From: Malania oleifera
Taxonomy: Eukaryota; Streptophyta; Magnoliopsida; Santalales; Ximeniaceae
Direction: 5' to 3'
DNA length: 64,000 bases
Assembly (NCBI RefSeq): GCF_029873635.1
Contig: NC_080420.1
Coordinates: 52,343,457 to 52,407,456, forward strand
The translations under genes and the position numbers were made by a program. The stretch's first letter is position 1. Every line of letters starts with the position of its first letter. The notes below the pieces were generated by a model. That model was not told where the DNA came from. It was given only the letters and a program-made list of their open reading frames with translations, and ran no database searches. Of this stretch, positions 11,140 to 22,749 are shown piece by piece.

Positions 11140-12895
11140 TGTTGACTTTGGTGTATTCCCAAGAAGGGGGGTGAATTAGAATTTTAAACTTATTCTTAGG
11201 TTAAACCAGATGTCAACGGTATTTCACAACTTAGGGTCTTTCTATGCAATCTCAATCAAATATTTAAACAATTAAACGCAAACATTCAAGTGCTAAAATT
11301 TAAAATGCGGAAATTAAAAGTAGGCACAAGAAATGTTATCAGGGTTCAGTCAATACTGCCTATGTCCCCGCCTTCGCTCACAAACACAAAAATTCCACTA
11401 AGGCTCACTTCACGGGTGGAGTGGTACCATATAAAACACCTTACCAGAATGGTGCAGCTAGCTTTCCTAACTGATTCAAAGCCAATCTGAGACTTTTCAT
11501 AGGGCAAGTCTCCCTCTTCAGACCCATGCCTGGAATACAACCAAATCACAATACAAGATGTGTACAAAATATATGCTTCTCAACTAAGCAGATTTGTACC
11601 AGTATCAATCAATGCACATCAATAATATAAGAACTATAAGCTTAGTGCAATATGTGTTCAATCAACCCTCAATAGTAATGACTATATCCAATCAAGCATA
11701 GGAGTGTATCAACAAGCTAATCTTTGAAACTACGTATAAATGTATATCTCAATCACAATCTAGGGTTTCAATGATTTTCACAAAGTGTAACCAGAATATC
11801 TCAAAAATATTTTCTCAATATTCAAGCACAAAGAGATATTCAAAAGTAAGCTTGTGAAAACGATTTTTGCTCAAACAAAAACACAAGCTCAATGAGTCTT
11901 GCAATAATGATGCAAAGACTTACTAGCTACAAGATTTTTCTCATACACAGATTTATTAAATAAAATTGGGGGAAGAACCTTATGCTCAACTCTCAATCTG
12001 AAAATCACATATACAATGCAATGAGAGTTTCTTAGCAAATAATAATAATGTATAACCACTCAAAGAACTCTCACAAGGATTGATTTTGCATAGGAAGAGT
12101 AGTATGTTAGGGTATAGGCTTTGTATTGGGAAAAAGCTTTCTTAACTTTAGCCTCGAGTGATAGAGACCTGTAGCTAAGGGTGTGACTTAGATCAACCAC
12201 AGGATTAGTCATAACCAGATTAACAAAAGTACTCACAATGAAATCCTGCTCGTTAATCCAGGTAGAGACCGAGTCAAGGTAGTCAAAATCTCCTCTCTAA
12301 TCTCTAGACATGGTTGGACAAGGTATTCTGAAGCAAACTAGGCTTGGAGTGAGTGTAGGGGGCTGCAGGAAGAGAGAAAAACTGAAGTGCTCTTAAGGAA
12401 AGTGAAAAAATGAACCTATTTCACGCGGTTAACGTATATAGATCGTGGTTCGGTCGCCCGGTCTAATGTTTGATCGCTCAAACCATAATAATTATCCTAG
12501 AGGCTTAGTATGTTCGGTTGGTTGAACGCTGGATCGATTGACTGAATCTTTGGTGACATTTCGCATTCTGACCCTCAGTAGCCTGAATGAAGTCAGTTCA
12601 TTTCAGTTCGGTAGGCTGAACCACCCTGATGAAAAGCTTTGGTTGCCTGAAGTTCAGTTCGGTCACTTGAACCATGTTCGGTGGCCCGAACCAATATTTA
12701 ACTGAAAAGTTGAGGCGCCTAAATGTGGTCAACAACCTGCTCAGACTTCCTTGTTTGGTCGACCGAATGGATTAGGCTGAAAATGGTTCAGTCGACCAAA
12801 CCTAGTCAACTATTTCTCCTTTTGACTTTTTCTCATATAACATGACCCCCTATGATTTAGATACATGACCTATGGATTATTAAGTGCACCAATTA
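11140..12895 (-). repeat. 3' LTR of Sirevirus-like element N (truncated)
   Basis: Starts TGTTGACTTTGG and is alignable with 14231-15870: both share the 'TTTGGTGYATTSCCAAGA' block, the 'CCTACGTCCCC' block and a series of TTCGGTCGCCCGAA-type motifs. The roughly 380 bp corresponding to 15870-16253 (the U3 start) is missing, and the LTR runs directly into gag-end sequence near 12900. The upper boundary is approximate. Confidence 0.7.
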
Positions 12896-12949
12896 TAATA
12901 TTTTGACACTTAGATCATTTTCAGGTCAAGAAGAGATGGATTCAGGTTT

Positions 12950-14010
12950 TTCTTTGACTCTCCACACTTGCTTCATTTTCACCCTTTCCGTTTGAATGGG
13001 CAATCAAACTTTGTGTGGCTCCTTCTTTTTAAATAATGCACAGTAGGTATGAGTATAGGGACTGGAAGAGGTACTAGCATAATGTTTGGACGCTCTCATG
13101 AAGTACCCAATGTACATATTCTTCTTTTTTCTATTTCTAACTCCATTATATCTTATACCTTCCTTATCTAAGGTTATCTTTTGTGAACCTAACAACTTAT
13201 TAAAGTTGTCCTTGCCTCTAGTACTGAACGTATAGATAACCTTAGCTTGGTCTTCTATTTTATTTTCTAGATCTCTAATTTTTAAGTTCTTTAGACCTTT
13301 GCAAACATCCTATAATTTCACAAATTCTTTGGTCAGTTGTTTGCTTTACATTCAAGTTCTGCAATGAGAAGATCTTTATTATTATCACTAGAAGTTTGAG
13401 ATCTTAATGCATTCAACTCCTTTTCCAACTTTTCATTCTTATTTACTAACTGTTTGATTTTGAAATCATTTTCCCTTTCAACAAGAACTTTTGACTCACA
13501 TACTTTCAAATATGCCTCATTCTTGTTTTTCAATGCAGTATATCTTTTGTTAGCTTTAACAAGTGACTTATGAATTCTAACATATTCAACTTGCAATTCT
13601 TCATAAGTAGGCATGCTTTCACTACCAGAACTATCACATGATTTAGTATTAGATGCATCATTATAATTATCACATGAATTATTACCAGGATTATTTGATA
13701 AAGTTGAAGGCGACGAATTTATCTCAACGTCGGTTAAAGCTATAAAACACCATTTTTCTCCTTCAAGATCCTTTGATTTTAAGTCACAATGAGTGATCGC
13801 CTTTCCTTCCTTAGTTACTCCATATCTCTTTTCAAGTTCCTCCCATATCTCTTTAGCACTATTGCATGCCATAACTTCACAAAGAAGGTTAGAATCTAAA
13901 GGATGCAACAAGGTGTTCATGGCATCAAAATTTATTTGCACTAAGTTCCTATCATTATCATTTAGCTCAATTTCAGACTTTGGAACATCAATACAATTAA
14001 TGACTTTCAT
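12950..14010 (-). pseudogene. gag: Sirevirus gag of element N
   Basis: Minus strand. The longest open piece is 14010-13333 (225 residues). It holds a UBN2-type gag core (VMACNSAKEIWEELEKRYG), an acidic serine/asparagine-rich middle, the motif SGSESMPTYEELQVEYVR also found in S1 gag (NDESMPSYEEIKMI), and a C-terminal coiled coil (KQLVNKNEKLEKELNAL). A degenerate knuckle (YCALFKKKEPHKV..CP) is near 13040-12990. The N-terminal DUF4219 part above 14010 is not open. It is related to, but distinct from, S1 gag. Confidence 0.75.
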
Positions 14011-14216
14011 AGTATACTATCTCCCTGGGCAATAACTTTCCAGAACCTCCAATTTAAGGCTTTAATAAATATAGTCATTCTAAATCTCCATTCGGAGAAA
14101 TTTTCACTACAAAACACTAGAGGGTTCGTAACTAACCTTCCCTCATAATATGAGAATGCACTGACACAAGTCATCATGATCTTTTTACTAAATCACGTTT
14201 AAGTCTAGGTAGCAAG

Positions 14217-14228
14217 GCTCTAATACCA
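14217..14228 (-). other. primer-binding site of element N
   Basis: Minus-strand TGGTATTAGAGC, one base different from the initiator tRNA-Met complement, two bases from the LTR edge at 14231. It proves that 14231-16253 is the 5' LTR. Confidence 0.8.
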
Positions 14229-14230
14229 AT

Positions 14231-16253
14231 TTTTGACTTTGGTGCATTGCCAAGAGAGGGGTGAATTGAAGATTTAAAAATTTCTTCCTAGGTCAACCAG
14301 TCTAACAACAGTATTACACAACCTAGGGGCAGTCTATGTATGTATGGAATTGCAAATTTGATATATTAAACAACTTTCAGTACATGCAACACAATTTTAG
14401 TATTTCTCAACCAAATGCAATACCGTGTCAATCAGATATGCAGCATATTCAGTAAGGAAAATAAATCAAGCACAAAGCAGAATATAATGCAAGAAATGTA
14501 AAAGTGACACCGAATATGATATCGTGGTTCGGTCAATACAGCCTACGTCCCCTTCTTGGCTCACAAGCACAAGGATTCCACTAAGGCTGACTTCACGGGT
14601 GGAGCGGTAACATATACAACACCTTACCAGCATGGTGCACCTAACTTTCCTAACCGGGTCAAAGTCAATCTGGGACTTTTCACAGGACAAGTCTCCCTCT
14701 TTCGAACACACATCGGGTATACAATCAGATATGAAATTTTGCGTACAATTAAAGTGCTTCTACACAAGCATATATGTACTACAATATAGTCCAGATAAAC
14801 ATGCACTCACAAGTGATAGAATTTATGCTCAGTGCAAATGAAGTATGCTAATACTCAATTTAATGTAAATATACAATCAAGTCCTAGAGTGTATTTTCAA
14901 ACAATCTTTGAAACAAAGTATCAATATAAATCAATCACCACAAGTTTCAAAGAGTTCCAACTAAAGCATTCAAAATATCTCAAAGATAATTTTCTCAAAA
15001 TAATAGCTTAAGAGATATTTAAAAAGTATGTTTGTGAAAAAAATTTGACACAATAAAAAACACACAAGCTTGATGAGTCTTGCAACAAAGATGCAAAGAC
15101 TCACTAACTACAAAGGTTTTCCCACACAAAGATTTATTAGTTAAAATCGGGCGAAAAACCTTATGCTCAACTCTCAATCCGAAAATCAAATATACAACAC
15201 AGTGAGAGTTTCCTAGCAAGGAGAATAATGTATAACCACTCAAAGAACACTCACAATGATTGATTTAGCAAAAGAATAGTAGTATGTGAGGGTATAGGCT
15301 TTTTATTTGGAAAAAGCTCTCTTAAAAATACAGAGAATATTTTGTTAATCAAAATGCTAATTACGTGCTAATCTGAGCAAATGAACCCATATATATAGGC
15401 AGCGCCAAAATTATAACCGTTGGGGATACATAGGGAATAATTAAATTTGTTTTAAAAGAGTTTAAGAAAATTAACCTAGTTTAATCTCAATTAATCGCGA
15501 TAAAATTTTGGCCAACCCAAGAGTTTCGGTCGACCGAGCCATAGGTTGGTCACCCAAACAGACATATGAGGAAAAAGTGATTTTTGAAGTTCGGGTGCTT
15601 GATCAATGGTTTGGTCTGCTGACTAAGGCGATTTTCCAGTTTGGTCGCCTGATCTCAAGTTCGGTCTGCCGAACTTGCACATTCGGTCGCTTGGGGGTAT
15701 TTTGAACGTTAAGTTTGAGTGCCTAAGTTGTTTTAAAAAGTTAGGGTTTGAGTTCGGTTGACCGTGGACACTCAGCTCATTCTGAGTTCGGTCGCCCGAA
15801 GGTTGGTCAACTTTTTGACCAGTCAACAGTTCGGTTGATCAAGGCAATTTGACTTGCTTAGTTCGGTCACCCGAAGCCCTTATGATTTTAAGCCTAAGTT
15901 TCATTATTTAATTTAAATTTACCCCTGATGACATGTGAGTGTAGTGGGGTTCAATGCATTAAGTGTGTAGGAACCTAAGGTCAATCTAGGGCAACCTGAG
16001 CATTGAGTCCTATCATGCATGATGCAGTTATTATAGACCATATTGAATTACAATCTAGAATGAAGAATATACAAATTAAAAATACAAATTAAGCATAATA
16101 TTCATCAATCTTCCTTGGAGTCTCCATACGCCATCATGATATAACATTTTTTTCAACTCATGCATAGAGTGAACCTGTATGCAAGTTCAGGGCAAACATC
16201 AGTACCAATGCATTTTTCATTATCAAAACGGGATATGACAAATTAGGTCAACA
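14231..16253 (-). repeat. 5' LTR of Sirevirus-like element N
   Basis: A 2,023-bp LTR. Plus-strand limits are TTTTGAC (mutated TGTTGAC) and GGTCAACA; on the element's strand it begins TGTTGACC. The segment 15500-15870 carries many TTCGGTCGMCCGA motifs. The right flank is copia pol of another Sirevirus, whereas the left partner LTR is flanked by CACTA DNA, and the flanking 5-mers (CAAAG and GTATC) do not match. Confidence 0.8.
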
Positions 16254-16755
16254 GTATCCTAAAGACACTGGTTTTGAAATGATTAGTTACTCAGATGCGG
16301 ACTATATGGGTTGTAAGATTGATAGAAAAAGTACAAGTAGGACTTGTCACTTTCTAGAACAGTCTCTTGTCTTTTGGTTCTCCAAGAAACAAAATTTTAT
16401 AGCCTTATCCACCACTGAAGCTGAGTATGTGGTAGTAGGTAGTTTCTATGCACAAACACTCTATACGAAAAAATAATTAAAAGACTTTAATTTAGAGTAC
16501 TCAGCCATACCTATTAAGTGTGATAATACAAGTGCAATAAACATTTCAAAAAATCTGATATCACACTCAAGAACTAAGTACATAGATATATGACATCGTT
16601 TTCTAAGAGATCACGTACAAAAAGAAGGTATATTACTTGAATTCATAAATACAAATGACCAATGGGCGGATATTTTCACAAAACCTCTTCCTAAAGATAG
16701 GTTTATATCAATTAGAAGAGAACTTGGTTTACTACATAGTAGGGAATTTGTTTAG
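16254..16755 (+). pseudogene. pol: Sirevirus RNase H, 3' end of pol (element B)
   Basis: Plus-strand end of copia pol. It starts in mid-protein (YPKDTGFEMISYSDADYMG), continues with the RNase H motif ALSTTEAEYV at 16400-16430, has a stop at 16476, and goes on with IPIKCDNTSAINISKN and the C-terminal WADIFTKPLPKDRF, ending in TAG at 16755. The 5' part of this element is absent because element N abuts it at 16253/16254. Confidence 0.85.
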
Positions 16756-17168
16756 GAAGAGTTCAAGTTGAGTGAAAAGAGAATTAATGGAAGGTCAGGC
16801 GACTGAGCTTGGAAGCTCAGTCAACCAGACTATGAAAAAAGGAGGGTCAGGCGACTGGTTTTTTGACCTCAGATGACTGAAATGCTACTCACTTGTGAAA
16901 TTGAATTTCATAACATGTCAGGCGACTGAGCTCGAAACCTCAGGCACCTAAACTGATGGGACTTTATATATTTTAGCGCGAAAACCCTAACCTTTCAGAT
17001 CCCCAGTATACTGACCTATGTTTCATCACTCACCCGAGCCTCCCTCTCTTCATCTCTCTTGATCCTCAGCCTCAAAATCTTTCAATCAAAGCCTCAAAAT
17101 CACTTTCCTACATCTTTTCTCCACAATTTCTAGGGTTTCCCTTCGCTAGTTCATTCTCAGAAATCAAG
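16756..17168 (+). other. spacer between pol and envelope-like ORF of element B
   Basis: No ORF of note. At 16796-16950 are several GTCAGGCGACTGAGCT-type motifs, the same wording as in the LTR of this family (19438-19500). A CT-rich leader and 'AAACCCTAACC' (16982) precede the next ATG. Confidence 0.5.
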
Positions 17169-17948
17169 ATGGCTCGAACTAAGACTACGGAGAATCGTGG
17201 TGCCTCTTCAGGGAGAGATGATGAAAATATTGAGCAATGGCTCGTAACTTCTCAATCCAAGCATCGATACAGAACTCATCTTCATTATATGGAACCGATT
17301 TTCGGTAAAATCCTTGATACCACTTTCTTTAGGTCAGAATTCCAAAACATCCTACCAATGTTTCAGGAAATTGGATGGAAAATTTTTGTAGTTTATCAAT
17401 CGAAAGGCCTTTATCCAAACTCAGTGAAAATATTTTATGCTAATATGGTACAAGGCGAGTTCGTATTAACCACTGAGGTTAGGGGAAAGGCTATTGCCTT
17501 AACTCCACAAACTTTGGCCCCTATATTACACATTAGCTAAGGAGAATTTGGGTGTCCGGCGCTTGCTCAATCATGGATTATGGAGCAAGGTCTCACCCTA
17601 GAGGAATTTTTGCCATTGATCATGGTAGAAGAACCAGTATACTTTGGACATCCTCCCTTGTATAAGTAGCTAAACCTCAAAGCACAAATCCTTTAGAAAA
17701 TAATCACGAACAATATCCTACCCCAAGCTGGTTCATATGATCACATATCCTATGTTGATTGCTTCGTGTTATGGTGTTTGTTAAAGGGGAAGAAACTCGA
17801 TTTGTCCAACTTATTTCTGAAATGGATGAGGTCTAAATTGGAAGCATGTCGAGTCACTCTTCCATACGATGGTATCCTAAACCTCCTATTTGCACATCTT
17901 AGTGTCACCACTCCTACTGAGCCTATTCATAAAGCGTACTTGGTATGA
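17169..17948 (+). pseudogene. Sirevirus extra 3' ORF (envelope-like / plant transposon protein domain)
   Basis: An ORF downstream of copia pol and upstream of the 3' LTR, the position of the extra (envelope-like) gene of some Sireviruses. The first open piece is 123 residues (17169-17540). Features such as 'QEIGWKIFVVYQSKGLYPNSVKIFYAN' broken into its parts (GWKIF, SVKIFYANM, VRGKAI) resemble the family annotated as 'putative plant transposon protein'. After a TAA the reading continues in related frames to 17948, with another open piece at 17766-17948 (CFVLWCLLKGKK). I see no signal peptide or clear membrane segment, so a true envelope role is not supported. Domain assignment is from recognition, not a search. 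Confidence 0.55.
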
Positions 17949-18946
17949 TTTTTTCAACTCTACGACCCTAAAATAAATGGGATATGAAAAACATCAGCAG
18001 GGTTTGTTTTTGAAAGGCGGACAACCAACAAGGCCAGCAGTTGTACCTCAACCTCCAGATTAGCAACAAGAACCTGCACTTAATACTCCATCTTGGTTTG
18101 TATCCTTCCACCATGAGTTCACTACATTCAGTAGTGACATGCGTTTAGGACTCCAGTCACTTCAAGAGAACGTGACCACACTCTAGACTAGCTACTCTTC
18201 ACTTGTCCAACATCTTACTCGCATAGAGTGGTTTAGGGCTAGTTCTTCTCGGATTGCTGCTCCAATGGACATCAGCTCTGCCCCTCTTAATGATGATGCA
18301 TCTAATGAGGAGTCTAAGAAGGAAGTGATGATGGAATTGAAGAAGATGTTGCAACTGATGATGATGATGCTTAATATCTTGTTGTTTTTTATGTTGAATT
18401 TCAATTATCTATGTATTGGCTTTGCATCTCTATTTCTTTTTTTTTTGTTTCTTTTTGGCATGTAACTCTTGATATTCATGACATTTTGTACACATTGCTG
18501 CACTGCATGCGTATGCATATGCATATTGTTGTGTACTATTTTAAGTATCCTTGTGACTTTGCTATTTGTTCTCTTTTTGATTGATGTCAAAGGGGGAGAG
18601 ACCTTTTAGAGCAAAAAAGAGAGCATTTTTGTAAATAGCAAGAGGGAGAAAACCAAAATAAGGAAACATAAGCACATTGAGCTATGATGCAAATTTTATG
18701 AGATAATGCTCTAATAATGATATGATATGATGACTTGAGACATGTTACTAATGCTAATATGTGGAAATGAACTATGTTGCACTAATACTTGGTTATGATA
18801 TATAAATCTTTGAACTTACATTTGAAACCCGATCCATATGAATGATTTTTCCAAACATTGTTAAAAGTATACTTATTGAAAGGGGGAACCTTATCAAGGT
18901 TCTCTCATCTTTGCTCCTTATTTGTCATCATAAAAAATGGGGAGAT
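17949..18946 (+). other. 3' untranslated region with multiple polypurine tracts (element B)
   Basis: Between the extra ORF and the 3' LTR. Purine tracts AAAGGGGGAGAG at 18589-18600, AGAGGGAGAAA near 18640, AAAGGGGGAACC near 18879-18890 and the terminal AAAAAATGGGGAGA at 18932-18945 precede the LTR start TGTTGGCC at 18947. The sequence TTGATTGATGTCAAA next to the first tract is shared with S1 (reverse strand, near 690-700). An acidic Asp/Glu-coding stretch around 18280-18375 is probably the decayed C-terminus of the extra ORF. Confidence 0.7.
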
Positions 18947-20218
18947 TGTTGGCCTAACATGACTTTCGAATCTTATTTTGATGACAACAAATAAAGGTAA
19001 ATTTAACATGTTGTGGTTTAAGTGATGATGTTTCAAGAAAACAAGTATATGAAGTTCAAAAGTTCAAGTATCATGAGTTCAAGATCACAAGTGTCATTAA
19101 ATGTTCATACTCCAAACAACAAGTGATCAAAAGGAAGCTTAATGGGACAAAGATAGACAAACCTTATGAAAGCTTAAAGGATATTGAAGCTCAAGACAAA
19201 ATGGACTCAAACCAAAGATATACAAGAAGACTTCAAGTTTAGAAAGTTTTAAAGTCTTAAGGAAGTCTTATGTAAGTACTTCATTTAAATATCAAAATGA
19301 ATGCTTTGAAACTCATTAGGGTTATTCATGGACTTAGAGACCTTATTTTGAAAACCCTTAAAAATATCTTTCTAAAGTATCAAAACAAATTGGCAAGAGT
19401 TTTTGTAAACAAAGTTTAAAAATGGTGTTTTAACTGTTTAGGCGACTGACCCATGTCTGGTCACACGACTAATAATTTTGTTGAATTAAGCGACTGACCC
19501 TGATGAGTTCAGGGTTTAAAACAGCGTTTAAATGTTTCCAAAATGAGTTGCTTGTGCCCCAAAGTTTGTCAAAACTTAGGAAACACTCCAAGTAACTTGG
19601 GCAACACGAAAAATATGACTTTTTAGCTCTATAAATACATGATTTCTCAAATCAAATTAAATACCAAGAATTGAAAATTTGATTTTAAGCTTATATGGCT
19701 CATACTCTCTCAAAGCCTTCTTGCACACATCTACTTGCTGAGATTTTCAGAGAATTACTGAGTTATTGTTCACCGATCTCTGACCACAACTTTTGAGTTT
19801 TGAATCAATCAAAGAAAGATTTCGGTGATATACTCTTTGAGCTTCAATTCTATTCTTCATTGATATTAACATTGAAGTATTGATTAGCTGTTATATATCT
19901 TATACTAATATGTTCTGTTTGAGAGTAATTCTTGAACACAAGAAATTGTTCTTTTTTTCTTGTATTCTTGATGGTTCAGGGCTATTGAATCGTTATACCA
20001 AATTTGGGGTATCTCTTGGAGAAGAGGGCTCCAACCTATTGAAGGAGGGTTGTAATGGTTTGCTCCACCCGAAAAGGAGTGTTAGAGTGGAATCCCTAAG
20101 TGGCGTGCCTAAGGCAAGGACGTAGGCGAGTATAGCCAAACCTTGTAAAAAATCGATCTCACTCTCTTCCCTTATTCTTTAATTTTCTGCATATACAAAT
20201 TGCGTGTTTGTTTATTTA

Positions 20219-22242
20219 TGTTGAATTTTTTAGTCTGATCCATATTTTGATACTAATAAAGCACCATTTTCTTTTTTGTGTTTTTAAGTGCTTGAACAGG
20301 TTTATTATTCAACACACACATAAGGCAAAAGGGAAATGGAAGCCAGAAGACTTAAAACTTACTTTAACAAGCGCATTCCATGGAGAGAAGAGCAATGAAG
20401 AAGAAGAAGACGACATTTAATTTTAATTTGTATTGCATTTAATTTTTTATTAATTGGTCTGTAATAATGCATACATCTTGCATGATATGATTTGAATGCT
20501 CAGAAAGAACCATATACTGACCGTAGGGAACCAAAGGCCATAGTTTGACCTTAGGGTAGACTTTGGTCGACCTTCGGTTGACCGACGTTAGCTTTTTGGC
20601 CTTAATTTAAAAGTACGGTCGACCAAATCCTTGGCAGTATAAATGTTTCGATCGACCGAACAGGTCAAAAGTCAACATGTTGACTTCCCTCGGTCGACCA
20701 TTCTATTTTGAACGTATATTCCTCAGTCGACCAAAACAACATATGTCTGAACCCCAACTATTCGGTCGACCATATGTGTAGTTCATTTTCGCCACAATTG
20801 ACCGAACCACATGAGTGGTCAATCGAACCTCAGCCATGGTTGACCGGGTTCGAAATCACCTAGAGATGGTCGACCAAATATGTAGTTCAAAATTGACACA
20901 GTCAACTGAACCTAATAATATGGTCGACCAAACCTTAAATATGGTCGACCGAACCTCTCGGGTTCCAAATTTTTTAAGGGCTTAAATGTAATTAACTTTT
21001 AATTAAACAATTTGAAGAATACTTTGCGTGTCCCCAACGGTCATAATTTTTGAAAAATCTATAAATAACCCCTTATAACTCTTGATTAGTAACTTTGATT
21101 AGCATTAAAATTCTCTCAAATTATTTCTTAATCAAAGTTCCCCCAAACAACCTTTTTATTGCAAAATCATTTTGGGGTCATTTTTTTATATCCAAATTCT
21201 TTTTCATTTTTTCTTGAAAATCATTTTTACAAGAGAGCATTTTTATTTGGGCATTTACTTCATTCAAGAGTTTTACTCTCTCTTGCTTGCATGTTTGAGA
21301 AACCTTTTTGAGAGTAAAGCTTTAGGATTTCTCCACATATTTCCATAATAAATATTTTGTTGGAGAAATATGTCCTTGCTTTGATTTGCACACCAAGTTT
21401 TAAATGCTTGTATTTTGTTTTGAGTGTGCAAAGCTTTCGAAAGTATAACCCTAGGTTCTCCCACATCTTATTGAATTTTTTTTGAAGAAATATTTGGTTT
21501 AGGGTTTAAATCTTTGAAGTCTTCATCATACATATTATATTCAAAAATTACAAAAATTATTTTGAAAGCACCCTTACTCCATGAGCATCATTTCATATCA
21601 TATTAGAGTGCATATATTTGAGTTTTAAATGTATACATCTTTACTTGTATTAAGAAGCATTTTAATATGTACAAAAGTGATTTTTCATGTATTGGTTTGG
21701 TTCAGCCTGCAAATTGAACTGGGGAGTTCTCAGCCCCGTAAGTGAGACCGGTTTGATTCAGTCCAATAAATTGAACTGGGGAGTCTCAGCCCCATAAGTG
21801 AGACAAGTTGGGCTCAGCTTTGTAATTAAGTTGGGGTTTACCTCGCCCTGTAAGGAGAGGTTGTAACGGCTTCTGCTCCGCCCAATTGAGTGAGCAGACT
21901 CAATATAATCCTTAGGGGGTATAGGCTGGTTTGGTCGAACCTCGACAACAAATATCGTGTGTCTCTCTCTCTCTCCTTATCGCATTTACTTTTCGCTCTT
22001 TAATTTCAGTAAGTGTATGTCTGTTCATGTTTTGTTATAACCATCTTGCATGCACACAAAATTAATTTAAATGAGATATGCAACACACATGTTTGCATGC
22101 ACACATTGCTCACTTACTTTACATAGATGTTTTATTTCGAATAAGATATGAGATGGGGAGAATCGGCGTAATTGTTTAAATTAGCGAAAAAGTTTTAAAT
22201 GTCTAATTCACCTCCCCTCTTGGGATCACACCAATTCCAACA
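20219..22242 (+). mobile_element. solo LTR (C), S2 family, TSD ATTTA
   Basis: A 2,024-bp LTR with ends TGTTGAAT...AATTCCAACA and a perfect 5-bp duplication ATTTA at 20214-20218 and 22243-22247. It splits the LTR of element B, which resumes exactly where homology to S1 predicts. It carries over ten GGTCGACC / GGTTGACC motifs at 20565-20960 and short repeats of CTCAGCCCCRTAAGTGAGAC at 21720-21810. The LTR at 63312-64000 is the same family in the opposite orientation. Confidence 0.93.
20540..20960. repeat. array of GGTCGACC palindromic motifs
   Basis: Within solo LTR C, short palindromes of the type CGGTCGACCGAA occur every 20-50 bp (for example near 20570, 20620, 20650, 20695, 20735, 20763, 20870, 20930 and 20945), with some decayed to GGTTGACC. 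Confidence 0.8.
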
Positions 22243-22749
22243 ATTTAAGTACTGGAATTTAAATTGATATTAAGGTTGTGGAAACTTCAGTTAAAGGGAG
22301 TACGTTGATTAATCTATTGCGAAAACCTTAAAGGGAATACGTTGATTAATTGTTTGCGGAAACCTCATTGATCAAGCAACCTAATTGACAACAAATATTG
22401 AATCTTTGAAGTACTACTGTAATTCATATATTATTTAAGTAACTTGTGGATTGTGTCGATTTATTTATTGATTGATTAGGTGTTGGTTTAAATTACTGCA
22501 AGATCAAGTTGATACACTTTCCAATTCAAATTTAAAAATGAATTTAATTTTACCTGAATATTGTAATTGAAATTCAAAACCATCCTTGTGTGATTACTAA
22601 GAATAAAATAAGTTGGGAAAGAATTTATTAAAAGAATTCAAAGAAATTTTTATAAACTCAATTCACCTCCCCTCTTGGGACTACATCTTACTTTTCAGTG
22701 CCATTAAGTATAAGAGAGAACCAAGGAGACTGAATACAATTTGCTATAA

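Larger units (their letters stand above)
18947..22697 (+). repeat. 3' LTR of Sirevirus element B (S1 family), interrupted
   Basis: Starts TGTTGGCC right after a polypurine tract and ends ...CTTTTCA at 22697; same family as the S1 LTR by shared blocks (GGGAGTACGTTGATT repeats at 22297-22345, CACCTCCCCTCTTGGGACTACA at 22665-22686). About 1.72 kb without the solo LTR inserted at 20219-22242 and its duplicated target. Contains GGCGACTGACCC motifs at 19440-19500. Confidence 0.85.

Noticed and set aside
17169-17948. True retroviral envelope gene
   Set aside because: No signal peptide, membrane segment or cleavage motif visible; only the position matches.
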